Origin: an archaeon
GTDB lineage: Archaea; Iainarchaeota; Iainarchaeia; Iainarchaeales; Iainarchaeaceae
Direction: 5' to 3'
DNA: 5,950 bases
Assembly (NCBI GenBank): GCA_024653865.1
Contig: JANLHD010000153.1
Coordinates: 1-5,950 of the forward strand
Part shown: positions 1-4,653 of the stretch, in pieces
Numbering within the stretch: position 1 is the first letter of the stretch
How the letters are laid out: the number at the start of each line of letters is the position of its first letter
Translations under genes and position numbers: made by a program
Notes under the pieces: model-generated
Told to the model about the DNA's origin: nothing
What the model saw: the letters and a program-made list of their open reading frames with translations, nothing else
The model's database searches: none

Positions 1-1444
1 CTTCACATCCGGAGTCCTCAAGGTCGATTGCTCCGTCCGAATCGTCATCGGTTCCGTTTTGGCATTGTGCGAGCACGGATTCTGTTGCGCCAACGGAGCA
101 GGAATAATCGCTCGAATCAAAAGCCCCGTCCTTGTCGTTGTCAAGGCCGTCCGCGCACTCGGGCAAGGGGGATGCGAACCACTCGAAGTTAATCGAATTT
201 ATTGCCGCACTTTGGCCAGCCATTCTCACCCTGTATTTGAAATTGTTTGCGGGAAACGAGAGGCAATCGACATCAACCAGGCTTCCACCGTTCGAAACCG
301 CGCACCAGGTCGCCCCGTTGTTTGTGCTTATGTCAACCGCGACTTCGCCGGTTGAAACCCAGGAGGAATTGATTGCGTAAAAATCGCCGCTTGTGGGAAT
401 TGTGGGGGACTTGAATGAGCTGTCAAATACTCCTAGGCCAAAATTATAGAGATCGCTCACTTCGGTTGCCAAGAGTTCGCGTTTCCACACCGCGACCTCG
501 TCTATCATTCCGTTAAATCCGGTATTGGGTGCCCAGGGAGTTGGGCCTGCGATGTCAAAAAATGCGCCCGAGTTGATTGCACCCGAGTTTGTCGCGGACG
601 CAGTGGCTTTTTTTTGGCCGTTTAGGTACATGGTCGCATTCCCGGACTTGTTGACCGTGAGCACGACGTGCTGCCATTGGTTTAGGGTTATGGAATTGTT
701 CAAAGTGTTGGGGGCAACGATTCCCGAATCGCCTGTTATGAAACAAGTGTACCTGTTCACTCCGTCGGTTTGTGCATAGCAAAAGAGGCCCTTGTTGCTG
801 AATGTTCGAAGGGCCGAACCGCCGACCGCGGCGGGCTTGACCCATGCCATCATTGAAAAGTTTGTGTTCCCGAATTGGAACGGGTCCTTGTTGTCTATTC
901 TCAAGCGCTCTGTTGCGCTTCCGGAAAAACTAAAAGCGCCTGTTCCGTTTACTCCGCCGGTGGGCAAATACGTGGCGCCTCCGAGGACCGTGCCATTGTT
1001 GCCCTGGCCGGAGACATCCTCGATATTGCCGCCAAAAGAGTTGAAGGTCCAAAGTCCCACAATCGATGCCTTGTTTATGGATTCGGCGTAAGAAACCGCG
1101 GTTGACCCGTATGAACCCGCCAGGTCGCGGACTCTTGTAATTGAAGAAAGTTCCACCCAGGGGTTGCTTTGCGGCGCAAAACTATAATTATCGGAAAAAT
1201 TGCCGCTCGATGGCGTTCCCGCGCCGCATGCTCCGAACCTTGCGGCAACAAACTCCACGTCCGCGATTCCGAGGGTTCCGGAGCCGTCAACATCACCGGA
1301 TAAATCCCCCTCAAGGATTGCCTTTGCAACAAAAACCATGTCGAAGAGGTCGACTTTTGAGTCCGCATTCTTGTCAAGCGGGCAATCCGCAAAGGCAATT
1401 GGCACAACCAAAAGTGCCACGGTAAAAAAAATAAGCGGTTTCAT
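1..1444 (-). CDS. Secreted multidomain protein: signal peptide, dockerin-like pair, LamG-like domain, Ca-binding repeats (partial)
   Basis: One open frame runs from an ATG at 1444 off the left edge, giving 481 visible residues without a stop. Residues 1-19 form a signal peptide (MKPLIFFTVALLVVPIAFA), so the protein is exported. Residues 24-35 and 51-62 are two EF-hand-like loops (D24, N26, D28, D32, D35; then D51, D53, S55, D62), spaced as in type I dockerin modules. Residues about 128-335 resemble a LamG/concanavalin-A-like jelly roll: it starts GLWTFN, contains WQHVVLTVN and YLNGQ, and ends in IDEVAVWKREL. Residues about 340-428 look like another beta-rich segment. C430 and C461 begin two copies of a C-x-(D/N)-G-x-D-(D/N)-D-x-D-G-x-x-D-x-x-D motif, an acidic, probably Ca-binding repeat found in many archaeal and bacterial surface proteins. 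The visible part has no catalytic domain. A cell-surface, adhesive or carbohydrate-binding role is inferred. GGTGA lies 3 nt before the ATG. Confidence 0.88.
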   Translation of the reverse strand, partial: MKPLIFFTVALLVVPIAFADCPLDKNADSKVDLFDMVFVAKAILEGDLSGDVDGSGTLGIADVEFVAARFGACGAGTPSSGNFSDNYSFAPQSNPWVELSSITRVRDLAGSYGSTAVSYAESINKASIVGLWTFNSFGGNIEDVSGQGNNGTVLGGATYLPTGGVNGTGAFSFSGSATERLRIDNKDPFQFGNTNFSMMAWVKPAAVGGSALRTFSNKGLFCYAQTDGVNRYTCFITGDSGIVAPNTLNNSITLNQWQHVVLTVNKSGNATMYLNGQKKATASATNSGAINSGAFFDIAGPTPWAPNTGFNGMIDEVAVWKRELLATEVSDLYNFGLGVFDSSFKSPTIPTSGDFYAINSSWVSTGEVAVDISTNNGATWCAVSNGGSLVDVDCLSFPANNFKYRVRMAGQSAAINSINFEWFASPLPECADGLDNDKDGAFDSSDYSCSVGATESVLAQCQNGTDDDSDGAIDLEDSGCE

Positions 1445-1447
1445 TGT

Positions 1448-1480
1448 TCACCAAACTAAAAACTATTTTAGTATATATTA
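1448..1480 (-). promoter_or_regulatory. Promoter and ribosome binding site of the secreted protein
   Basis: Read on the minus strand, an AATATATA-type TATA box (1472-1479) sits about 31 bp before the ATG at 1444, and GGTGA (1448-1452) is 3 nt before it. This predicts a start site near 1450 and a very short leader. The surrounding 60 bp are strongly AT-rich compared with the flanking genes. Confidence 0.5.
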
Positions 1481-1492
1481 ATATAATTGATT

Positions 1493-1498
1493 AAAAAA
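1493..1498 (-). terminator. Oligo-T terminator after the aldo/keto reductase gene
   Basis: Six T on the minus strand, about 25 nt past the aldo/keto reductase stop codon and just upstream of the next gene's promoter. Archaeal RNA polymerase commonly terminates at such tracts. There is no hairpin. Confidence 0.35.
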
Positions 1499-1523
1499 GG
1501 CGGAATTGGCATTTAAACGGCAG

Positions 1524-2348
1524 TTAGGCATATTTTTCCGGGTCGCTCACAAAATGCCTGCTGCGTTCCAAAGAATCAATAGAGCGCATCTGCGCTTCGC
1601 TCAACTCGAAATCAAAAATGCTAGCATTCTCCTCTAGCCGTTCTTTGCGGACGGTTTTTGGTATTGGAATGACGCCATGTTGGAGATGCCAGCGCAAAAC
1701 TATTTGCGCAGGGGTTTTGGAATGGTTTTCGCCTATTTCCCTTATTTTGCGGTCGCGCAAAATAGCGCCCCTGCCAAGAGGCGAGTATGCCTCCAATTGT
1801 ATTTCGTTTTTTGTGCAAAATTCCAGCAGTTCTTTTTGGTAGAGGTATGGGTGAAACTCCACTTGGTTTACGCAAGGAACGATTTTTGCGTGCTTCAACA
1901 ATTCAGTAAGGTGCCTTTTGGTAAAATTCGAAACCCCAATGCCACGGACTTTTTTCGAATCCAATCGTTCGAACTCTTTCCAGGTTGAAATCCGCTTTTT
2001 TGAAACCGGCCAATGTATCAGGTAAAGGTCAACGTAATCGAGCCCAAGACGCGAAAGGCTCGCGCCGAGCGCTGCTTTTACATTGTCGTGCTCGGAGTTC
2101 CACAGTTTGGTGGTTAGGAATATTTCTTTTCTTTTGGTTTTGGATTCTTTTATTCCCGCGCCAACTTCGTGTTCGTTTCCGTAAAAAGAGGCGGTGTCAA
2201 TGAGCCTATAGCCTTTTTCGATCGCGTATTTTACCGCCAATTTCGCTTCTTCGCCGCGTGCTTCCCAGGTTCCAAGGCCTAGCAGCGGCATCTTCGCGCC
2301 ATTATTGAGCGTTCTTGTGGCTCTTGTGGATCCGTTGGATATGTCCAA
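1524..2348 (-). CDS. Aldo/keto reductase (NADPH-dependent oxidoreductase)
   Basis: This encodes a complete cytosolic (alpha/beta)8-barrel aldo/keto reductase of 274 aa, the usual family length. Such enzymes reduce aldehydes, ketones or keto-sugars with NAD(P)H; the substrate cannot be told here. The catalytic tetrad is present as D51, Y56, K81 and H112. Family blocks follow in order: GLGTW near 24, LIDTASFYGNE at 49-59, TKLW at 80, YLIHWP at 109-114, GVSNF at 138-142, NQVEFHPY at 161-168, YSPLGRG at 188-194, and the cofactor-binding IPIPKTVRKERLEEN at 227-241 (K231, R237, N241). The overall pattern resembles the diketogulonate reductase/prostaglandin F synthase branch. I chose the TTG start because AGGTGA (2354-2359) lies 5 nt before it, the same spacing as in the ferredoxin gene of this window. 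A GTG at 2357 directly follows an in-frame TAG, has no upstream binding site, and would add only three residues. The gene is third in a cluster behind a zinc-ribbon microprotein. Confidence 0.95.
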   Translation of the reverse strand: MDISNGSTRATRTLNNGAKMPLLGLGTWEARGEEAKLAVKYAIEKGYRLIDTASFYGNEHEVGAGIKESKTKRKEIFLTTKLWNSEHDNVKAALGASLSRLGLDYVDLYLIHWPVSKKRISTWKEFERLDSKKVRGIGVSNFTKRHLTELLKHAKIVPCVNQVEFHPYLYQKELLEFCTKNEIQLEAYSPLGRGAILRDRKIREIGENHSKTPAQIVLRWHLQHGVIPIPKTVRKERLEENASIFDFELSEAQMRSIDSLERSRHFVSDPEKYA

Positions 2349-2353
2349 ACTTT

Positions 2354-2359
2354 TCACCT
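2354..2359 (-). promoter_or_regulatory. Ribosome binding site that decides the aldo/keto reductase start
   Basis: AGGTGA overlaps the TAG stop of the zinc-ribbon gene and is followed by AAAGT and TTG. The overlap suggests translational coupling of the two genes. Confidence 0.55.
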
Positions 2360-2477
2360 ATGCGTTTCTTTTGCTTTCAAATCCGCACCTTGCACACCGA
2401 ATTATGAGCGCTCCGTTTGCGGTGCGTGATTTGATTCGCGAAGAATTGCACGAGGGGCACTTTTTTGGAACCGGCAT
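2358..2477 (-). CDS. 39-aa zinc-ribbon microprotein
   Basis: A short open frame encodes MPVPKKCPSCNSSRIKSRTA and then 19 more residues containing RCARCGFES. It has two CxxC knuckles, C7/C10 and C28/C31, 17 residues apart. This is the layout of a single rubredoxin-like or TFIIS-like zinc ribbon that would bind one zinc ion. It is rich in Lys and Arg, so binding to nucleic acid or to a protein partner is plausible but not shown. GGTGA (2482-2486) sits 4 nt before the ATG. The stop codon overlaps the ribosome binding site of the aldo/keto reductase, and the upstream gene ends 37 nt away on the same strand, so the three probably form one operon. The specific function is not recognised. At this length many annotation pipelines would skip it. 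Confidence 0.75.
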   Translation of the reverse strand: MPVPKKCPSCNSSRIKSRTANGALIIRCARCGFESKRNA

Positions 2478-2489
2478 TTTTTCACCAAA

Positions 2490-2508
2490 CTTCGCAAAAT
2501 CTGCGAAG
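2490..2508 (-). repeat. Perfect 7-bp hairpin in the operon, just before a ribosome binding site
   Basis: CTTCGCA and TGCGAAG flank a 5-nt loop. The hairpin lies between the stop codon of the 128-aa gene and the GGTGA of the zinc-ribbon gene, only 3 nt before the latter. It could act as an mRNA processing or stabilising element, or modulate translation. It has no T tract after it, so it is not a typical terminator. Confidence 0.5.
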
Positions 2509-2514
2509 CAAAAA

Positions 2515-2901
2515 TTATTTCTCGAATATTTTTGAGAAAGGGTTCGAATAATTGAGCGAATACTTGCCTTTGGCCTCTTTTACTTCCGCCATTCCCAAAA
2601 GGTATGCAAGAATTTCAAAAATTTCGGCTTCGGGGGCAATAACCAAGGAAGCTATTTGCTTTGGGGTGAGCGCCTTTTTTTGTGAGAGCAAAAACTTTGT
2701 TTTGAAGATTAAGTTGCTCCAGTACGCGGTTTCCTTGCCCTTCCTCTTTTGGAAGATGCGCGCGTCGAAGAGGAGCTTGGTCATGAAGTCCGTATTCGGG
2801 TTCATGACTGCTGCCTTGAGTTCATTGTTGTGCTTTACTGCTTTTTGCCAAAGTGAATTCTCGATTATTGGTTCGGGCACATCAACACCTTTTAATTGCA
2901 T
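2515..2901 (-). CDS. Uncharacterised 128-aa protein with winged-helix-like C-terminus
   Basis: I do not recognise the family. The protein has no signal peptide or membrane segment and is basic and mostly helical. Residues 77-118 read as a possible winged helix: TPKQIASLVI as the positioning helix, EAEIFEILAYLLGMA as the recognition helix, and VKEAKGKYSLN as a beta wing. Residues 14-75 are probably helical, with LLFDARIFQKRKGKETAYWSN in the middle. A DNA- or RNA-binding role is therefore inferred only weakly. The ATG at 2901 was chosen over a TTG at 2913 because a TTTAAA box is centred about 25 bp upstream, predicting a leaderless transcript that begins at this ATG. It is the first gene of the leftward cluster with the zinc-ribbon protein and the aldo/keto reductase, and could be its local regulator. 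Confidence 0.75.
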   Translation of the reverse strand: MQLKGVDVPEPIIENSLWQKAVKHNNELKAAVMNPNTDFMTKLLFDARIFQKRKGKETAYWSNLIFKTKFLLSQKKALTPKQIASLVIAPEAEIFEILAYLLGMAEVKEAKGKYSLNYSNPFSKIFEK

Positions 2902-2922
2902 CAAATAGAACAATGAATTTGA

Positions 2923-2928
2923 TTTAAA
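2923..2928. promoter_or_regulatory. Palindromic TATA box, possibly bidirectional
   Basis: TTTAAA reads the same on both strands. Leftward it is about 25 bp before the ATG at 2901. Rightward it would start transcription near 2950, just before the structured RNA candidate. Confidence 0.45.
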
Positions 2929-2949
2929 GCTACCCTAATGCCACAAAAA

Positions 2950-3066
2950 AAATTTGGGTTGAAAGTAAGTGGAAGGGGAGCGGGAACTACAGGGATCAAC
3001 CGAAATGGGTGTTACTCTAAGCGAGTAGGCGTGTCCCGCCCCTTCTTTTGGTGTTAGTTTTTTTTC
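2950..3066 (+). ncRNA. Candidate structured non-coding RNA with pseudoknot potential
   Basis: This stretch has no convincing reading frame but strong pairing. A 12-bp helix joins 2972-2985 to 3034-3045: seven bp, a two-base AG bulge, then five bp. Inside it, TACTC (3013-3017) pairs with GAGTA (3023-3027) around a 5-nt loop. GGTTGA (2957-2962) is perfectly complementary to TCAACC (2996-3001), which would form a pseudoknot through the main helix. GGTGTTA occurs twice, at 3008 and 3050. A run of eight T (3058-3065) lies 13 nt after the helix and fits an archaeal terminator. The TTTAAA box at 2923 fits a start near 2950. I could not match it to SRP RNA, RNase P RNA, 5S rRNA, C/D or H/ACA guide RNA. 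The strand is inferred from the T tract, though a T8 tract also lies on the other strand past the helix. From here to the tRNA (3067-3225) I see nothing else. Confidence 0.4.
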
Positions 3067-3225
3067 AGACTTGTTCACCTGGAAGTTAGAACGCCTCGGG
3101 AGAATAATATTTTTTGGAGTTTGGAAAATGAACGCAAAAGGAATTTGTTTGAGCGAGGATAATAGTTAGGCTGAAAAATTCTGGAAGAGTTTTTGGACAA
3201 CGGAGCATTGGATTTTTGCAAAAAG

Positions 3226-3296
3226 TGCAACCGCCGGGATTCGAACCCGGGCTACGAGCTTGGGAAGCTCGGATGCTACCACTACACTACGATTGC
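3226..3296 (-). tRNA. tRNA-Gly (anticodon CCC)
   Basis: A 71-nt cloverleaf on the minus strand. The acceptor stem is GCAATCG/CGGTTGC with one G-U pair, the discriminator base is A, and no CCA is encoded. The anticodon stem CGAGC/GCTCG encloses the loop TTCCCAA, giving CCC, which reads the glycine codon GGG. The T arm is CCGGG-TTCGAAT-CCCGG. The D arm contains TAGTGTAGTGGTAGCAT, typical of glycine tRNAs. There is no intron. A TTAAAA box lies about 29 bp upstream, and five T follow the gene (3220-3224), fitting its own start and stop of transcription. Confidence 0.96.
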
Positions 3297-3348
3297 GCAA
3301 ACCTAATTTTGTTGAGTAAGAGTTTTAATTTCGTATTTTAGCATGCCT

Positions 3349-3612
3349 TTAGAAGGCTATGCCCAAAAGGTCCAATAGAATGAGAAGGATTACTCCCGGA
3401 ATGCCGGCTAAGGCGGTTATTATGACGCTCCAGAGGTTGATTTCGACATTTACAAAAGGCAAATAATTAAGCAGGACAAGCGCCACAAGGCCCAAAATGC
3501 TGTTGATCACGAGTACAACTACTTGCTTGCCGAGCTTTAGTGCGATGAAAATCACGATTATTGCAAGAACAACGCTAAGTGCAATGCCAAGCACGCCTTC
3601 GACAACTGCCAT
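3349..3612 (-). CDS. BofA-like small membrane protein (SigmaK-processing regulator family)
   Basis: An 87-aa hydrophobic protein with three predicted membrane helices, at about residues 7-25, 31-51 and 63-83. Two blocks match the BofA family: VINSILGLVALVLLNYL at 35-51 and WSVIITALAGIPGVILLILL at 61-80, ending LLGIAF. In Bacillus, BofA holds the SpoIVFB intramembrane protease inactive during sporulation. Archaeal homologues are common but have no established role, and nothing here suggests sporulation, so a link to intramembrane proteolysis is only a guess. The ATG at 3612 is preferred over a TTG at 3651: the latter lies in the T tract of the upstream terminator, while a TTAAATAC box sits 26 bp before the ATG and predicts a leaderless mRNA. 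It reads toward the tRNA gene on the same strand. Confidence 0.85.
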   Translation of the reverse strand: MAVVEGVLGIALSVVLAIIVIFIALKLGKQVVVLVINSILGLVALVLLNYLPFVNVEINLWSVIITALAGIPGVILLILLDLLGIAF

Positions 3613-3633
3613 GTAAAAGTTAACCCCAAAGCA

Positions 3634-3641
3634 GTATTTAA
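3634..3641 (-). promoter_or_regulatory. TATA box of the BofA-like gene
   Basis: TTAAATAC on the minus strand, centred about 26 bp before the ATG at 3612, with no ribosome binding site between them. This pattern fits a leaderless transcript. Confidence 0.55.
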
Positions 3642-3649
3642 CGATTGCC

Positions 3650-3688
3650 AAAAAAAATAGAAAATTGGGCCTATTTTAGGCCCCAATT
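3650..3688 (-). terminator. Hairpin plus T8, intrinsic-type terminator
   Basis: On the minus strand, AATTGGGGCCTA pairs with TAGGCCCAATT (11 bp, one bulged G, 3-nt loop). It is followed within a few bases by eight T (3650-3657). It ends the structured RNA candidate upstream and lies just before the BofA-like promoter. Such a perfect bacterial-style terminator is uncommon in archaea, where T tracts alone usually suffice. Confidence 0.7.
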
Positions 3689-3872
3689 CCTCTGCCTAGC
3701 CTTAGGCTCTTCCTAAGGCAAGGAGGGTGGAGGATTGCCCATTGTTAGCCTTGCGGTAGGCATAACCTAGCCTTGAAGCCTTGAGCCTCGGAACCGAAAC
3801 GGTAACCGAATCTTGCACAAATTTTCTCCAATTCATATTAGCAACCCCCCACCTCAGAGGTGAAACCCTACC
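3663..3872 (-). ncRNA. Candidate structured non-coding RNA of about 210 nt
   Basis: Several helices lie in one transcript-sized block on the minus strand. The strongest is a 13-bp long-range helix between 3841-3853 and 3726-3738 with two G-U pairs, enclosing about 100 nt. Inside are a small hairpin at 3793-3803 (ACCG/CGGT) and an 8-bp hairpin with one bulge at 3744-3766. Outside are a perfect 8-bp hairpin at 3699-3719, an alternative 5' hairpin at 3850-3862 (CACCT/AGGTG), and the terminator hairpin at 3663-3688. TATA-like elements at 3893-3900 and 3910-3917 would place the 5' end near 3870 or 3888. The sequence did not match SRP or RNase P consensus blocks that I know. A 44-codon frame (3702-3836) overlaps it but lacks a well-spaced ribosome binding site. 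It could be a stand-alone RNA or a structured leader of the BofA-like gene. Confidence 0.5.
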
Positions 3873-3909
3873 CCAGAATCTTTTTTGCGTTTCTATATTG
3901 CGACGTTGA

Positions 3910-3958
3910 TATTTAAAAGGATATTAGTATACAAAGTATATCAAGTATTTTTTGTATA
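3910..3958 (+). promoter_or_regulatory. hxlR-type gene promoter region with an 8-bp dyad
   Basis: TATTTAAAA (3910-3918) and GTATAC (3927-3932) are possible TATA elements. TATACAAA (3928-3935) and TTTGTATA (3951-3958) form a perfect dyad with a 15-bp spacer ending at the GTG start codon. This is a good candidate for an autoregulatory operator. The TTTAAA at 3912-3917 is palindromic and may also serve the minus-strand RNA. Confidence 0.5.
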
Positions 3959-4267
3959 GTGGTTTGGGTGGTTTTGGATTTTGAAAAGGTGGAGGAATTC
4001 CTTGCCAAAAAGTACAATCTCTCGATAATCAGGTGCCTTTTGGACGGCCGCGGCAGGGGCTTTAATTCAATACTAAAAGATGCCGGACCAATGACTCCTA
4101 GGATACTTTCCGCCCGGCTTTCGGAGCTCGAAAAAGAAAAGTTCGTCCAGAAGAATCTTGTTTTGGGAAATAAGCCAAAAATCGAGTACAGGATAACTCC
4201 GAAAGGTGAAAAACTCAAGAAGGCGATTTCGGAACTTGAAAAGTGGGGGAAGGAAGCCCTTGGTTAA
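3959..4267 (+). CDS. HxlR-family winged-helix transcriptional regulator
   Basis: A 102-aa single-domain DNA-binding protein, the normal HxlR length. Residues 19-29 (YNLSIIRCLLD) match the start of the family domain. RGRGFNSILKDAG (31-43) is the first helix of the HTH and MTPRILSARLSELEKEKFV (45-63) the recognition region. IEYRITPKGEKL (75-86) forms the wing, and a C-terminal helix carrying EKWG (94-97) normally mediates dimerisation. The N-terminal Cys found in redox-sensing HxlR proteins is missing, and the only Cys is C26. No ribosome binding site precedes the GTG, so translation is probably leaderless. GTG at 3968 and TTG at 3974 are alternative starts. The ferredoxin gene follows 63 bp downstream with a dyad between them, so the ferredoxin is a likely target along with the regulator itself. 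The ligand is unknown. Confidence 0.88.
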   Translation: MVWVVLDFEKVEEFLAKKYNLSIIRCLLDGRGRGFNSILKDAGPMTPRILSARLSELEKEKFVQKNLVLGNKPKIEYRITPKGEKLKKAISELEKWGKEALG

Positions 4268-4278
4268 CTTGAGTTAAC
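4263..4278 (+). promoter_or_regulatory. Perfect 7-bp dyad upstream of the ferredoxin promoter (candidate operator)
   Basis: GTTAACT-TG-AGTTAAC, which overlaps the regulator's stop codon and ends 12 bp before the ferredoxin TATA box. The position suits a regulator that acts from upstream of the TATA box. Binding by the adjacent HxlR protein is inferred. Confidence 0.5.
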
Positions 4279-4290
4279 GGGTACAATAAA

Positions 4291-4325
4291 TTATAAATTC
4301 TTCAAGGTTTCCCTCTATTAGGTGA
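4291..4325 (+). promoter_or_regulatory. Ferredoxin promoter and ribosome binding site
   Basis: TTATAAATT (4291-4299) predicts transcription from about 4320. AGGTGA (4320-4325) stands 5 nt before a TTG at 4331, which sets the start codon. Confidence 0.6.
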
Positions 4326-4330
4326 TTCGA

Positions 4331-4564
4331 TTGGCAAAGTACAAGATTATTTACGACAGGAACAATTGCGTTGCGGCAGGGCCGTGCGCTGCGGTGGACC
4401 CGGAGCATTTTTCAATAAATCCGGATGATGGCAAAGCCGACCTGGTGGGCGGCAAGGAAACCAGCCCGGGAATTTTTGAGCTCGACATAGAAAGTGATGA
4501 GGCGGCGCAGCAGGCGGTTGAAGTTTGCCCGGCAGCAGTCATTCAGATAAAAAAAATCGAATAA
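4331..4564 (+). CDS. Small three-cysteine ferredoxin
   Basis: A 77-aa cytosolic electron carrier of the monocluster ferredoxin type. The cluster motif is C13-V-A-A-G-P-C19 with the last ligand C66 in CPAAVI. These correspond to cysteines I, III and IV of the Pyrococcus furiosus ferredoxin. The second ligand position, Asp in that protein, is A16 here, and the two disulfide cysteines are absent (D23 replaces the first). Only three Cys remain, so a [3Fe-4S] cluster is the simplest prediction. DDGKADLV (32-39) is a typical family segment. The TTG start is chosen because of the AGGTGA at 4320-4325, giving MAKYKIIYDR; a GTG at 4322 lies inside that binding site. It is directly downstream of an HxlR regulator and is probably regulated by it. 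The redox partner is unknown, and no oxidoreductase is adjacent. Confidence 0.92.
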   Translation: MAKYKIIYDRNNCVAAGPCAAVDPEHFSINPDDGKADLVGGKETSPGIFELDIESDEAAQQAVEVCPAAVIQIKKIE

Positions 4565-4585
4565 AACCCTTGCCAAGAAAATTAG

Positions 4586-4606
4586 TTTTTTTCTAAAACT
4601 CTTTTT
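4586..4606 (+). terminator. Oligo-T terminator after the ferredoxin gene
   Basis: Seven T (4586-4592) followed by five T (4602-4606), 21 to 42 nt after the stop codon. TTAG and CTAA flank the first tract. Confidence 0.45.
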
Positions 4607-4621
4607 GTGCCAGGGCAGGGT

Positions 4622-4631
4622 GGTTTTTTAT
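4622..4631 (+). promoter_or_regulatory. TATA-like promoter, GGTTTTTTAT
   Basis: It ends 22 nt before the ATG at 4654, with no ribosome binding site between, suggesting a leaderless mRNA. The identical 10-mer occurs at 5532-5541 before the membrane-protein gene. Confidence 0.5.
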
Positions 4632-4653
4632 CTGCTTCATGCATATTTATTGC

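Noticed and set aside
59..1425. Several open frames of 70-110 codons on both strands inside the secreted-protein gene
   Set aside because: They are shadows of the long minus-strand frame, which has a signal peptide and recognisable domains; none of them shows family motifs.
2305..2535. Plus-strand 76-codon frame over the reductase start and zinc-ribbon gene
   Set aside because: It is antisense to two better supported genes and has no domain pattern.
2993..3001. Minus-strand GGTTGATCC, which resembles the conserved start of archaeal 16S rRNA
   Set aside because: The match covers only about ten bases and the flanks do not continue as 16S rRNA, so it is coincidence.
3084..3206. A 40-codon minus-strand frame between the first RNA candidate and the tRNA
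   Set aside because: It has no ribosome binding site, no promoter at the right distance and no protein-like pattern.
3702..3836. A 44-codon minus-strand frame, MNWRKFVQDSVTVSVPRLKA and on, basic in composition
   Set aside because: Its length is expected by chance fairly often, its only SD-like GAGGTG is 13 nt away, and it overlaps several base-paired elements including a perfect hairpin across its stop codon. An RNA gene explains the region better, though a small protein is not excluded.
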